A stretch of 64,000 nt of DNA, from positions 1,002,501-1,066,500 of the forward strand of contig BLAL01000054.1 of NCBI GenBank assembly GCA_015698045.1. The letters run 5' to 3'. The stretch comes from Rhizophagus clarus (Eukaryota > Glomeromycota > Glomeromycetes > Glomerales > Glomeraceae). Below, in pieces: positions 24,783 through 37,526 of this stretch. The notes under the pieces are model-generated. The model saw nothing but the letters and a program-made list of their open reading frames with translations. It made no database searches and was not told the origin of the DNA. The position numbers and the translations under genes are program-made. Numbering within the stretch: position 1 is the first letter of the stretch; the number at the start of each line of letters is the position of its first letter.

Positions 24783-26394
24783 TTTCTTATTAAAGAAGTT
24801 TTTTTTTTTTTTCTGGTGACTCAGTGGCTAAGCCAAAATAAAAATTGATTTTCAACAGGGGTTTGGGCGGCTTAGTGGCTTGGGCCTATTGATCTTCATA
24901 ATTACACGAATTATAGCCCTGTCTAGAAATAAGATTTTATAGAGTAACCTAATTTAAATAATCTAACTGCCGTAATTTAATACGCAATAATTCGAAAGTT
25001 AAATAATAATTAATCATTAATTAAAAAAATCAATAAGAAAATTGCAATGATTACTTCTTTTGATCAATTTATTAGCAAGAAAAAATATCCTTCAACTCAA
25101 TTCGACGCAGATCAGGCCATAATTGGACCTATTTATCGATGTACACACAATTAAAATAAATGTCTAATTGCTAATCGAATTTTTTGATTTTGGCTAAATT
25201 TTGTCAAGGGCCGAATATTCCTTTTTTGACTAGTGTAAATTTGCCGTTTGATAATTGTATAATAAACGATCACTCTAAAGTATTATATTTTTGAACATAT
25301 AAAAAAACTTTTTAATATATAGTAATTAAGCATATAAAATTACCATATATTTTACATTTCAACTAATTGAGATATTAAAGCGGTTAATAAAAAAATGTTA
25401 TTGTAATTTTTCTTTTACTAACGAGTAATACTTCTTTTCAACAATTACAAATAGAATTTCAATTATAATTATTTATCAAAAAAAAAACAAAACAAATAAG
25501 CATTTTCTTCTATCATAATAATTATTAGTTTTACTTTAAATAATCCAAATTTTAAATAGATTCAAAATGTATATTTGTAAACAAGTTGGATTAGTTTATC
25601 AAAATAAATATAATTAGTATATAAATCAAGTACAAGAAAATGGAATCAAAATATTTTTAAATAATATCAATCATAAAAAAAGTATTTAATAAATTAATAA
25701 AAAATAACAGATAATGATTTGGTAGTAAAAATAACTAGAAAAAGTTTTTATTTAATGAATTGCATTATTTATCACATTTATTATTATTAATACTATTTTT
25801 TTATTATATATAATTATTTTAGTTTTATTACTTATTACTTTAAATTTTTTACAAATATTAAATTATAATTTAAAAAAAATTATATTAAATATGAAAATTT
25901 TTTAAAGGTTTAACCAAAAAATTTGGCAATAATAAATTTACCTATTATTTATATGTTTTTAAAAAACAAAAAATTCATATTAATTTTTTATAATATTATT
26001 AAATTTTAAATATATTTTAATGGGTATAATGGTTTTAATTATAAATAAATATTATGTAATAAAACAAAAAAATATAAATAATTTTTTTTTATTTATTTAA
26101 TAAAATTAATAAAAATAAAAAAAATAACATATATTATATTATATTTATTTATTATAAACTCTTAATAATACCCTTCTTTCTAGCTAAATTTAATAATCAA
26201 TCAAATAACCCCTAAACTGTTTTGCAGGCAAATTTGTCTGCAATTTTATTTTTTAATTAAAGTTATTTTTAAGCATTTTTAAATATTTTATTAAATAAAA
26301 CAATATTTTTATAATAAATTTTATGGTATTTTTTAAGTAAAAATTGAAAAAAAAATTGCTTAAACATATGTCTCTCCTCTTTTATGTTGGCTTC
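24783..26394. other. Intergenic; start of the homopolymer-poor compartment
   Basis: No gene seen. At 24815-24890 there are two GC-richer segments (GACTCAGTGGCTAAGCC and GGCTTAGTGGCTTGGGCC) that resemble each other and a pol III A box. From about 25 kb poly(A)/poly(T) runs longer than 12 nt nearly vanish and the sequence becomes a plain AT mix. Confidence 0.5.
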
Positions 26395-27390
26395 CTTCAA
26401 TAAAGGCCTATGGCAATATATCTTAGGAACCTAAGAGGTACGCTAATTCCCAGGAGACTGGACACTACAACAAAGAAAGAAACATGAACAGTTCTGCCTC
26501 TATGTCAACGACTTGCCTGAAGACCTACAGTTTTGTCAATTATGGGATAGGAACTAACCCTTACTTGTCTTCTCTAACTATCCAATTAAAGCAGTAAAGC
26601 ATTTCAGAATAAGTGGCAAGAGTTTGATTATAGCCTTTTTCGAAAAATATGAAGATGTAGAAAGTTGTTGTCAGACGACCTTTGATTTCAACTATAATGA
26701 TTAAGACTACTCTCATCCATAGTGTAAAGCTCTCTCTTCCGCTTCTAAGGTTTTTACCAACAAGTCCAAGTCTTCCTCTGAATCTTCAACAAAACCGTCC
26801 AAGAAGGATAAAAAGACTGTTTTATCTAAAAAACGCCTTACTAAATCAAATAAACCTGCGAAGAATCCCAAGAAGTCTTCTAAAAAGTCGAAAGACAAGA
26901 AGAAATCAAAGAAGTCCTCTGACAAGAAGCCTCAGGATAAAATAGATATCGTCAAGCTCTTGCTACAATTATTAATCTAACATTTAGTAGTTAGCATTTA
27001 ATTTTTCTTTTTTCTAGATTTTTTTTTGATACTCAGTGTGTTGACTTTTCAAAGACCAGCAGGTTTGTGCAACTTACTTTATTCTTTTATTTGAAGGGCG
27101 GTAGATGTATTAAGGAGTTGAGACCTTTGGGTGGAGGTGATCTACTTGATTCAGTTTGTAGATTCTGCAGAATCGAGATGCTTACTTTGATTTTCATCTG
27201 AAGATAACATGATAGCTTACTCAAATTTTATACTTTATATATATTAATGATAGCTTGATCGTTATTTAGTGGCTTACATCTTTGATGTATAAATTTTATC
27301 TAGTTTAACTTTGTTTTTACTTTGTTTTTCTATTATAAATTTGATTGTTATAATAAAAATAAAAATAAAAAAAGTAAAAATCAAAAAAAA
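26395..27390 (+). pseudogene. LINE ORF1-like remnant with 3' tail (copy 1)
   Basis: Conceptual translation gives broken pieces of a protein whose middle reads YPIKAVKHFRISGKSL and IIAFFEKYEDV, followed by a Lys/Ser-rich basic tail (about 26740-26940: SKKSKDKKKSKKSSDKK) ending DIVKLLLQLLI and a stop near 26980. The order matches the remnant at 47.2-48.1 kb: an aromatic globular piece, a Ser/Lys-rich linker and a short Leu-rich end. The non-coding 3' part ends in an A-rich tail (AAAAATAAAAATAAAAAAAG, about 27353) typical of retroposition by target-primed reverse transcription. Frames are interrupted by several stops, so it is dead. Assignment to LINE ORF1 is inference; no reverse transcriptase is present. 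Confidence 0.45.
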
Positions 27391-27581
27391 AGTTCAATTA
27401 ATTAATGATTTTTAAAAGTAAATGATCTACAAATTATTACAAATAAGGCTAAATTTATTAAAATTAAAATATTTTTTTATCTACTGGTCCTAAAAACATA
27501 AAATTACTACCATTTGATGCGTCTTGATGAGAAGAACCTGATAAAATAAAGTTCAGCTTTCTATAATCATTAGGTGATAAA

Positions 27582-28005
27582 TAAGATTGCCTGCTGAAAT
27601 TAAGTAGTTTAGACTAAGGCTAAAACTTTTTTGTAGCCAAAAGTTTAGGCAATTAAAAGTAAATTTGCTGAAATTATAATGCCGAAATTATTACTGAAAT
27701 GCCAAAATTTAGCCAAAATTATAAGTTGGCTTTAATATCATAATTCTGGCCAAATAAAGAATTGATATAGAAATTACCTTTTTTGGATTCTTGTATAACT
27801 ATTATGTAATACAATTTTCCAATTTTGCTGGGAATCAAAATTTTCTTTTTGGAAATTAGTGTAATGTCACGTGATTTAATGCCGTAATTTCAGCCAATTT
27901 TTAATTTTGGCCAAAATTAAAAATAGTTTTGACTTTAGTTTTAGAATGGATTTGATTGGCCGAAACCTTTCAGAATTTCCTTTTTAGTTTTGGCAGGCAA
28001 CCTTA
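27582..28005. mobile_element. 424-bp MITE with 8-bp TSD (hAT-like)
   Basis: Terminal inverted repeats TAAGATTGCCTGCTGAAATTAA (27582-27603) and the reverse complement of the right end, TAAGGTTGCCTGCCAAAACTAA, match at about 18 of 22 positions. The flanks are GTGATAAA (27574-27581) and GTGATAAG (28006-28013), an 8-bp target duplication with one difference, the size made by hAT transposases. The interior is rich in GCCAAAATT/AATTTTGGC palindromes and has no frame. It sits inside one unit of a degenerate tandem duplication. Confidence 0.7.
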
Positions 28006-28013
28006 GTGATAAG

Positions 28014-31000
28014 ATATCTTTCAATATCTAAAAATCTATAAAGTAATATAACCTTTTATTTACCAAATTCCCAGATACAATTTTACTACCATTAGATGTG
28101 CCTTAATAAGAGAAATTTAATAAACTAAATTTCATCTTTTAATAATCACAGAATCTTAAGATATTTTAAAAATTCTAAAATTTTTAAAATTAATTTTAAT
28201 CTCCTACAGTTTAAGAGATATTATTTTTATAAATATAAGATTTTGATTATCCTTATTTATTCTAATAATTATATCATATGCGCTGATTTGAGGAATTTGC
28301 CGATCATCAATTATGTGGCGCAGTACTGATTAAAATCGATCAAAACTGTCCCTACATAAGAAAAAATAAGCCAAAAAATACTTAAAAAAACTTTTAAGAC
28401 CTTTTCCAAAAAAATTTACCTCTTTAACCTGAAACCAGTAGAAGAAATTTCTAAAAAAAGTAATAAAAATATTATAAAATTAGTTTATTTAAAAAAAAAG
28501 TAAGAATAAGCACCAGAATAATGATTTAACGAAAAAAAATTGATTGAAAAATAATTAATAACGAATATCAAATAGATTTTAACTAAATAAACTAATCAAT
28601 ATATAATTTAAATTCACTAAAACATCGTTATTAATCTTAGAATTATTTATTTATTGAAAGATTATTTTTGAATAATTTTGCTGCCTAAATAAATTTTTTT
28701 TTATAAACTATTGAAAAAAAATAAAAAAATAGCTCCAAGTTATATTTAATGTAAAATAACTACTAATATACTTGCCAAAATTCTTAACTTACATAATGTA
28801 AAAACTGGTGGAAAAGTTTGATGGGGAAGTTGATGGGGAGTTTAATATGGAGTTTACGAAAGAAAAAAATTTTTTAACGCTACTTTTGTTTAAGTAATTT
28901 CTCGATATTTGTGTCATATGATCATGTAGCACAAAAGTGATCCTTTTTGTGAAACTTATTTAACTTAATTTTTATCTAATTATCATCAAATTCCTTAATT
29001 TAGGCTAATTTTGTTAATTCCAAAAATCGGCGGATATGTTATATATATTACTTCTTGTTTTTTCTAAATTTATTTATATTTTTAATAAAAAAATTTATAT
29101 TATTAAAAATTGATTTTGCAAAATATTTTTTACCATTTTTGATGTAATTTAAATCAATACAATTAAAATTAAATTAAATAAATTAAAATAATTACAAAAT
29201 CTTTGTATCTTTTTAACTAAGATTTTAATACTAAGAAGATTATTTTAATAGGATTAAAATTTGAAAATAAAAAGTATCTTATTATTAATATTTTTAATCA
29301 TATATTTTAATTAAATTATCATAATAATATATACATAAGAGAAAAGTCAGAAATTATATTATTTAATTTTTGAAGTTTTGGGATTTCCTTTCTCTCCTGT
29401 TATTACCTATTTTAGAAAATTTAATATATATTATTAATTATTAAAAATAATAGGTTATTTTGATCTGTCTCTTTTTTTTTCTTAAAAAATTATATTATTT
29501 TTGGTCTTTCTCTAATTAATATATTATATTTAATTAGGTAAAAATTTATTTAAAGTAATTAAAAAAATAAAAAATAATTATAAATGATTAGTATACATTA
29601 TACCCAATATAATAAAGTAAATATTTAGGTCAATTAAACTTTTATTATAAAAAATTTGTTAACAGTATTTAATATAATATAGATGCCATTCAAATCCAAA
29701 ATAATTTGGAATTATAGCAACCCAAATGTACAAATTTAAATTAATCTACAAATTATATATATGAATTTTATAATTTATATATTTGGAATTTAAGAATTAT
29801 AGTAATTAAAATGTACAAACTTTAAGATTTACTTAAAATAATTTAAATGATATTTATAGTATTTAATATTATATTAAATTATTTAATATAATATAACAAA
29901 TTATTTGGTATAAAGGTATAATTATATAATTTACTAATCTAATTTATAAAATAATTTAAATATATAATCTAAAAAAAAATTATTTTTTTTTTCTTTTTTA
30001 TAGTATTACTGAATAAAAATATAACCTAATTTTTAAGATTAAGATAAAAAAGAACTGAAAGAAGTGTTATTATTATTTTCTTTAAAAAACTTTTTACTTT
30101 TTATTTTTGTAAAGTTATTAAATAAAATATAAATAGTAAATAAATATTATGTAAATAGAATTAACTTTAATATATAAATGCAAAACTAATAAAATTAATA
30201 ATACAATATATTTTTTTTTAATTTCTAAGCTTATTTAAAATTTAAAATAATGTTAAAAATGCTGTTTTTGACTTTAAATACTGTATAATAATCAATTTTT
30301 ATTTTTTGTAAGGAATTTAATTGTCTTCAAAATTTTTGATTGATTAATTGATTATTTTATAAAGAGTATGATCAATCAATTTAATCTTAAATTAAGTAAA
30401 TTAAGTTTGATAATCAATATTTATATTATGAAAAAATTAATTATGAAAGTTTATCATTTATTATTTTATTATGTATTTTCAAACTAAATTATTCTTAGTT
30501 TATTCCAAATGAAAAAAAATAATTCACTTACAGCTTTTGACAAAAAGTTTTTAATATTAATAATATTATAAAAATCTGCTTGCATACTAAAATTAGAATT
30601 TTTTAATCAATTAAATAAAAGTTATTATATAGTTATTGATTAATTGTATTGATTGATTATATATTTGATCAATCATAATTAACCAGATTCTAAATTTTAT
30701 GATCGATTAATTGATTGATAATCAATAATCAATCATAATCAATATAATTAAATTCCTTAATTTTTTGCTAATCTTTTTTAAATTTGAATTTAATTAAAAA
30801 ATATTTTATTAAATAGATCAAAAAAATAATTTAAAGATAATTTTGTCACTTTAAATAAATTTATAAAGTAGTTAAAATTATATTTAAATATTAATTTTTA
30901 AAAGTTTATATATTAATTGCCAATCTGCATGTGATTGATAGAATTTATATAGTAAAATGCAGCAATATCATATTAATTAATAAAAAAAACATCATTTGAA

Positions 31001-31266
31001 ATCTCTGTTTCTCCAAGAGACTATAATATCAAATACATACATAACTCCAAAAAAACTTATTGCAACTGATGCTATTATGTCAAAACTTCATTAATATAGT
31101 TATATTTATATGACTTGTTTATTATTTTTTAGGAAAAAAACTCAAGATAATTATTTCTATTTTGAAATTTCATTAAAATATAATAAAAGTCCTTTATTAT
31201 TTATATATTTTATTATATTCATACTGGACATATTTGTGAAAAAAAAGGAGATATAGTAATATGTAG
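28014..31266. other. Gene-free AT-rich DNA
   Basis: No coding signal. It contains the second copy of a degenerate 150-bp unit at about 28086-28150 (first copy at about 27504-27573) and the inverted-repeat element at 30309-30759. The remainder is featureless A/T sequence. Confidence 0.5.
30309..30759. mobile_element. Inverted-repeat element (MITE-like), 451 bp
   Basis: The ends TAAGGAATTTAATT (30309-30322) and AATTAAATTCCTTA (30746-30759) are perfect inverted copies. The subterminal regions are crowded with TTGATTGATTAAT/ATCAATCAAT motifs on both strands, so each arm folds on itself. No coding capacity and no clear target duplication; a degenerate non-autonomous DNA transposon is the simplest reading. 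Confidence 0.5.
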
Positions 31267-33733
31267 TACCGTATAGTGCTGCATACAGTACCTCCTCAAA
31301 TAGTACCCCCCTAAATAGTACTCGTGTATTATTCAAGTTTACATTTGGATATTTCTGAATAGTACCCGGTACTAATCAAATACCGGTATATAATTAGTAA
31401 TTAAAGCTTAAATAAAAATTCTTCATACTAACTAGGAAAAGGAAACTGTTACAAGTCTGAAGCGCAGTTATCATCACACATCATCACGTGCCAGATGGAT
31501 GGATATTTGTGAAACTGATACGAATAGTATATAGTCCTTCATTACACTTCAGACTAATAAAAAATGTTTACAAGCAAATTTTTATTCCATGTGTTTTAAC
31601 CTTGATTTATAAATATACTGTATAGTTCAATGTATACAGTATATGTACACTTTTATATAATTAATTGTAATAAAAAAACAATTGCTGTAAAATGAAATTT
31701 TATTAACAAACCATCAATTAGCAATAGTTATACAATCAAAGCCACCCATTTTACTCATCCCATACATTAACGTAATTTGTTCCTTGTTCATCATAATAAC
31801 CCGAATAGCCATCATCCTTCACCTCCTCATATTCACTCTCATCAGATTTATCCTATTTCCATGTTCCTCATCACTTTTATCATTTTCAGATTCCTCATCA
31901 TTTTCATTATTTCCAAATTCTTCATCACTTCCTTCAGTTTCATGTTCCTCTTCACTTGTATCAGTTTCGTATCCCTCATCACTTGTATTTTTGTCCTCTT
32001 TATCTGATAGCGGTGCTACTTCATTATTAGGTTTGCTTGCTTGTTGTTCAAGACGATCATAATTAAAAATCCAGCCATCTTCAGTTCCATCACGATTGTT
32101 AGAAATGCCATAGCATTTAAAGGATCGCTGAATCAAATTAACATCAACAGCTTCCCACGAATCTTTGACCCAATGTGCTATAGTTTCATAAGTAGGTCTT
32201 TTGATAATGCCGGTTGGTGTTAAATCTTTTATAGTTTCCGCTATCCACTCATTATATCTTCTTCGCATCTATAAGATGAAAATAAAAATAAAATATTTTT
32301 TTAAAAAAATAGAGTCACCCTAGAAAATGGAGAGAAAATTAATAATTATTACCTTTGATTTAAATGATTTATTCACTGAAACATCCAAAGGTTGTAGGCG
32401 AGATGTCAACCCTTCAGGAATAACTGCAATATCAGTTTTTTTTTTGCTGAAACGCCTTTTAACAGAATCCACAATGTGAGCAGAAAATGAATCTAAAACT
32501 AATAATGATTGTGAATTGGAAAGCCTTTCACGTTTAACCCATACATTTTCAATTCAAAAGAGCATCTTATTCTCATTCATCTATCCTTTTTGGTTTGTTC
32601 GAATAATAACTCCTGAGGAAAAATTTCCTCGTGGAATATTTTTGAGTTTGAAAATTATGAGTGAGGGAAGTTTTGTTCCATCTGCCATACAGGTTAATAC
32701 AACTGTAAAATTTGTTCTTTCATGATATGTAATGCGGATGCTAACTGATCGTGCATCCAGTTCATCAACAGTTGTATTGGTGGGCAGATCAAATGATACT
32801 GGCGTTTCATCCATGTTTCCTATATATGCTAAGGGATAATCATGTTGTATGCGGCGGTACATGATGAATGCCAAAAATGATTGCTGTTTTTCGATTAAAT
32901 CTTTAGGTAAACGTTGTGCAATTGTAGTGCGATGACGATTACTCAATTTATTTTGGTTCATGAAACCATCTAATCACTTATTACTAAACCTAAAAGACCT
33001 GATACCAGAACACATAACTTGCCATTGACGTTGTTATGCAAGGGTCTGGGCTTTTATTTGAATCATACTTCGTGTGATAGCATTTTGATTTTTTCTTTTT
33101 TCTTTAACCCAGGTAACTAGAGCAGTTTCTAAAGCTGGATATTTTGGTTTTACTCCTATATTTAAACGTTTTACACCCGGCTGTACCTTTAATAACTGTG
33201 GTTTTTTAGATATTCAGTCACGAAGTTGCTTTGCTTGAATGTTGAACTTGTCTGCTGTCTTTCTTTTACTATGGCCGTTCTCATGATACATAATAATTGC
33301 AATTTTTTTATGCGTGTTCTATTGTCTTTGCTTTTTTTCTGTCATTGTTGAGCGGTTAATTCTTTTGTTTGCGCGAGGACCCATTTTATATGAAATAAAA
33401 GTTGCAGAATAAAAACGCGAAAAACATGATTGAATTTCATGATTTATTCTGATCTGAATTACGATCATCATTACAATAATTTCTGAATTTACAAAATTTT
33501 TACATTTTACATCTGAAGTTTTTATTTTATTTTAAATTTTGCGGTTGAAAACTGTTAGAGTTCTTTTGATTACTTAACTGTTAATAATATTATCACATGA
33601 TTAGTACTCCCTTTACAATGTATTCCCTTTTTATAGTACCCTCCTCCTCACATAATACCCCTTCGGGTACTATTTAATCTAGGCTGGCATTTTTGAATAG
33701 TACCCCAGGTACTATATGCAGCGCTATACGGTA
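31267..33733. mobile_element. pogo/Tigger-like DNA transposon, near full length (2.47 kb)
   Basis: TA target duplications at 31267-31268 and 33732-33733 bound ends CCGTATAGTGCTGCATACAG and CTRTATGCAGCGCTATACGG, which are inverted copies with one or two differences. About 110 bp inside each end hold repeated AATAGTACCCC motifs in both orientations, plausible transposase-binding sites. The body encodes a decayed pogo-type transposase on the minus strand (31751-33384). The ends are far better conserved than the coding region and are shared with the MITE at 56558-56809. Confidence 0.88.
31751..33384 (-). pseudogene. Decayed pogo/Tigger (CENP-B-like, DDE_1) transposase
   Basis: From the ATG at 33384 the frame reads, with six stops, an N-terminal basic and helix-turn-helix part (NGHSKRKTADKFNIQAKQLR), a CENP-B-like second DNA-binding part (YPALETALVTWVKEKR) and the DDE_1 catalytic core. 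The metal-binding acids are all visible: Asp in NMDETPVSFDLP, Asp in LVLDSFSAH and Asp in LQPLDVSVNK. A GT-AG intron of 84 bp (32269-32352) joins FKSK to MRRRYNEW in phase. The C-terminus is acidic (DEEHETEGSDEE) and a frameshift near 31840 restores an ending VNVWDE at stop 31751. Four of the six stops fall where Trp (TGG) is expected and the others fit CAG/CAA changes, so all are explicable as G:C to A:T transitions. The element is therefore immobile on its own, but its catalytic triad is unmutated. Confidence 0.85.
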
Positions 33734-36700
33734 TTATTAAAAATGTAATAATTGACAGAAATAATAATCAAAAAAGGTCTTGTAAGCGTTAAAAAAAAAT
33801 TTAGGAAGTAAAAATCATTTATATTATAGAAGCAAAATACTATAAAATCTCTGTTTCCTACATATAAAACTTTATAAACTGCAAAGAAAAAAAAATTTTA
33901 TAAAAAAATTTTTTTTTCTAGATTCTTAAACATATATATATTGCAGATGTTAAATTACGTAATTGTATAATAATATGATTGCATTTTATTTGATATAAAA
34001 ATATAATCAATATGGTTCATATATAAATATTACATTACATTTTATTATATAAATTTTATCAATTATACGTAGATTAGCAATTAATATTAATTATAAAAAA
34101 TTTTTCTTTTTTTTATAATTTTATTATACTATATATATAACTTAATCTAACATATATATATTCAGAATATATTCAATCAAAATACTAAATAAATTGATGA
34201 ATAATACCAATTTTCACCAAATTACCTGCAAAATTTTATATTATTAAAGTTTAATTTCTTTAAATTTATTATAGAAAAATGCAGCATTTTAATTATAAAA
34301 TTTTGACCTGTTTAATATTAGTAAGATATTTAATTGGTAGTCCACAAATGAATGAGAATTTAATATATAAAATTTATATGTAATTTGTGATAATTCAAAA
34401 ATCTGCATTTTCCCTAATTTAAGTTTGATTTATTAAATATAAATATAAGTAATTTTTGATGTATGCTATTTTTCTACTTTTGTATAAAAAAAATTATTAT
34501 AAAGTAAATTATTTATACAATTCATATATATAAAAAAATCATTATTGCATAATTCTTACCAGAATTATATAATTTTTACCAGAATTAAGTGAAATGCAGA
34601 TCTTGATTATTAACAATGATTTTAATTAAATAAATTTTTCAGATTTGAGAACATGATCTTTATAAATATTTTATATAATTGAAGGGATATATTAATTGGT
34701 TAATTCAAAAACATGCATATAAAAAATTAACATATTCTTATTTTTCATTTCTATTTACAAATTACCAATTAAGCATATTTAATAATATTTATCTTTATTT
34801 AGGTATATTATTTTTTTTTTGTTTTTATGTTTGCATTTTTGTAATTTCATAAAAAATAATAATTTACCTAATCTATTAGGTTTATGAATAAAATATTGCT
34901 AATATTTCTTTTATTTTTATAGATTTTTAATATATATAAGACTTTTAAATCTTTAAAATTCTTTAGAAAAAAAGTATATAAGTAGTTTTTTTATAATAAA
35001 AAATTTGTAAAATTTTACTAATAATCTTTTTTATTTTATAGTAATGCTTTAAATTAATTTTTTTTTAGAAAAATATATAAACTTACAGATAAATAAAATT
35101 TTATTATTAGAACTGTTAATAAAATTTTTACTGATATTTTTTAAATTTCAATCTTGAACATCTTATATTTATAAATTTTCTTGAAAATAATTGGTAAATT
35201 ATATAAATAGATTCTTTTTATAATAAAGAATATTGAAAAAATATTACTAATACTTTTTTTTTATTATTATATTTTTTTTTTTTTAGTGTTAAAAATACAT
35301 ACATATACATTTATTAGATAAAAATAGGATTATATTATAATCACTTTTAATCTATATGTAACATTTCCAATCATATAATCAGTTTAATTATTTACCAAAT
35401 TTTTTCATTATTATAGATTTCAGTATATTAAAAATCTATAATATAAACTTTGTAAAATATTTTTCTTATTTACTTAAATTATATTATACTGTTTTTTTAC
35501 TTATTGAAAAAATTTTAATAATAAAAAATATCATATTTGTCCATAAAATTAATTATAGATTATTATTTTATTGAATAATAATTTATCTTTAAAATTGTCT
35601 AACAAAATTCTATTAAGCTATATTAAAATATAAAAAATAATTTTAACAATTTTGATATGATAAAATAGCAAAATTATTTTATTATTAAAATTTTTCAAAA
35701 TACATATGATAAAATTAAAAACAATTCAACAATTTTAATATGATAAAATTAACTAATTTTGATAAATATTTTTATCTAACTCTTAATTTTAAATTATTAT
35801 ATATAAAATTAAAAACAATATTCAAAATCTATTTTTTTCCTTAAGTAAACTTGTAAAACAAATTAAAATACACTTAAATTTTAGATTTACTTTATTTTAA
35901 TTTTAAAAAAATTAATAATTTTTATAATATTATCAGTCAGTGAAAATATCACAAAAATTAAAGAAAAATTTTTTGTACTATAATATCACAATATAAATTA
36001 TTGGTATAGTATAGTCTTATGGTCTATAGTATATATGTAAACTTAAAGTTAGTTAAAGTTGGTACAAATGGTTAAAATCAATGATTTTTAAATCTTAATT
36101 CTGGCCAAAATTTTCTTAATTCTGGTCAAATTCATAATGCCAGCCTAAATTACATTAAAATTAAAATTTTTAGGTTATATGTAACATTGAATTTTTACAA
36201 TGTAACATCATTTTAACAAATAAGGATGCATGTTCGTCTAGTTCCCAAGAACATTTTTATAAACTTTAAAATTAAAAATTTCATTTTATTCAGTTGTATT
36301 TTGCCAATGAAGATTATCAATTATATAGTTATTTTAATATAACAAACTAATAAAGTATTAAGAAAACTTTTTTAACCTTTTTCTTTTGCTTGTTTTTTTT
36401 TAAATATTTTATAAATATCTTTTATTTTAATGTTACTTTAGATATAAAAAAAATATTTTACTTATTCATATTATTACTATTTGTATTTATGGTTTAACAA
36501 AGTAAGTAGACCTAATAGCCAATAAGAAATTTTCTATGAATAAATAATTTTTGTTTTATTTTCACATTAAATGAACTAAAATTTAAAATTTTTAAAAGTT
36601 TTTTTTTTTTAATATATAAAAATTTACATGATTATTATAATATCAAGATTTTAAAAATATTAAAGATCTAATTTTAATAGACAAAAAAACATTATATTAA

Positions 36701-37526
36701 TTAATTTTTTAATTAAAAATCATTTATAATGCCCAAATAGACCTAATAGTATTATTTTAATAAAAAAAATTTTTTATTAGCATTCTAATCAAAAAATTTT
36801 AATAAAATTTATAGATAACAAAAAATCTGGCTTAATAATCACCATTCTAAGCTTAATAAAAGTTGTTTATTTTACTAAGTTATACATAAAAATGAAATAA
36901 TTACTGGTTAAAAAAAGCTTTTGTTAAAAGTTTTATTGAAATCAAAAAAAAATTTTTTTATTATAAAAATTGGTTTTTTGTGGTTTACACAAAAACTTCC
37001 TAAATAGCCATCTTTTTTAATTTAATAAACCTTTTCTTCTCGTAAAATTACATATATTTTTGTTGTCTAAATTGTATTTCACACTTGCCTTTAAGTTGCA
37101 TTTTTAAGAAAACTTCATTTTTGCAACATACTTTTTTGTATATGTAAAAAAAAAAATATTACAAAAGAGAAAATGATAATGAAAAATTATAATACACATG
37201 ACGAACTATTAATTTACTTAATTTATATAAGCATTGTATTAAAAATTTCTTTTTTTAGCTACATGGTGAAATATTCAACTATAGATACACAAAATTATTT
37301 TAATTAATGATCAACATGAGAAATAATATTTTCACTGACTGTTATACCTTTCAAAATGATATCATATTATTTTTAATAAGATTTAATTCTTTTTAAATAT
37401 TATTTAATATAAATTCTATATGACTTTCAATTTTTGATTTACTTATCTAAATTATCTTAAAAAATGTTTTAAATGCCATTTTTTGGGTTTTAAAGAATTT
37501 TAATTAGAAATAAATTCACCCCTATA
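33734..37526. other. Gene-free AT-rich DNA
   Basis: No coding signal on either strand. A short stretch at about 36095-36160 carries CTGGCCAAAATT-type palindromic motifs also seen in the MITE at 27.6-28.0 kb and near 43.1 kb, probably a MITE scrap. Otherwise plain A/T sequence. Confidence 0.5.

Noticed and set aside
26713..26925. 70-aa acidic, Phe/Asp-rich minus-strand frame
   Set aside because: Antisense shadow of the Lys/Ser-rich tail of the LINE ORF1-like remnant.
31777..32062. Ser/Phe-rich plus-strand frames of 76 and 92 aa
   Set aside because: Antisense shadows of the acidic C-terminus of the pogo-like transposase.
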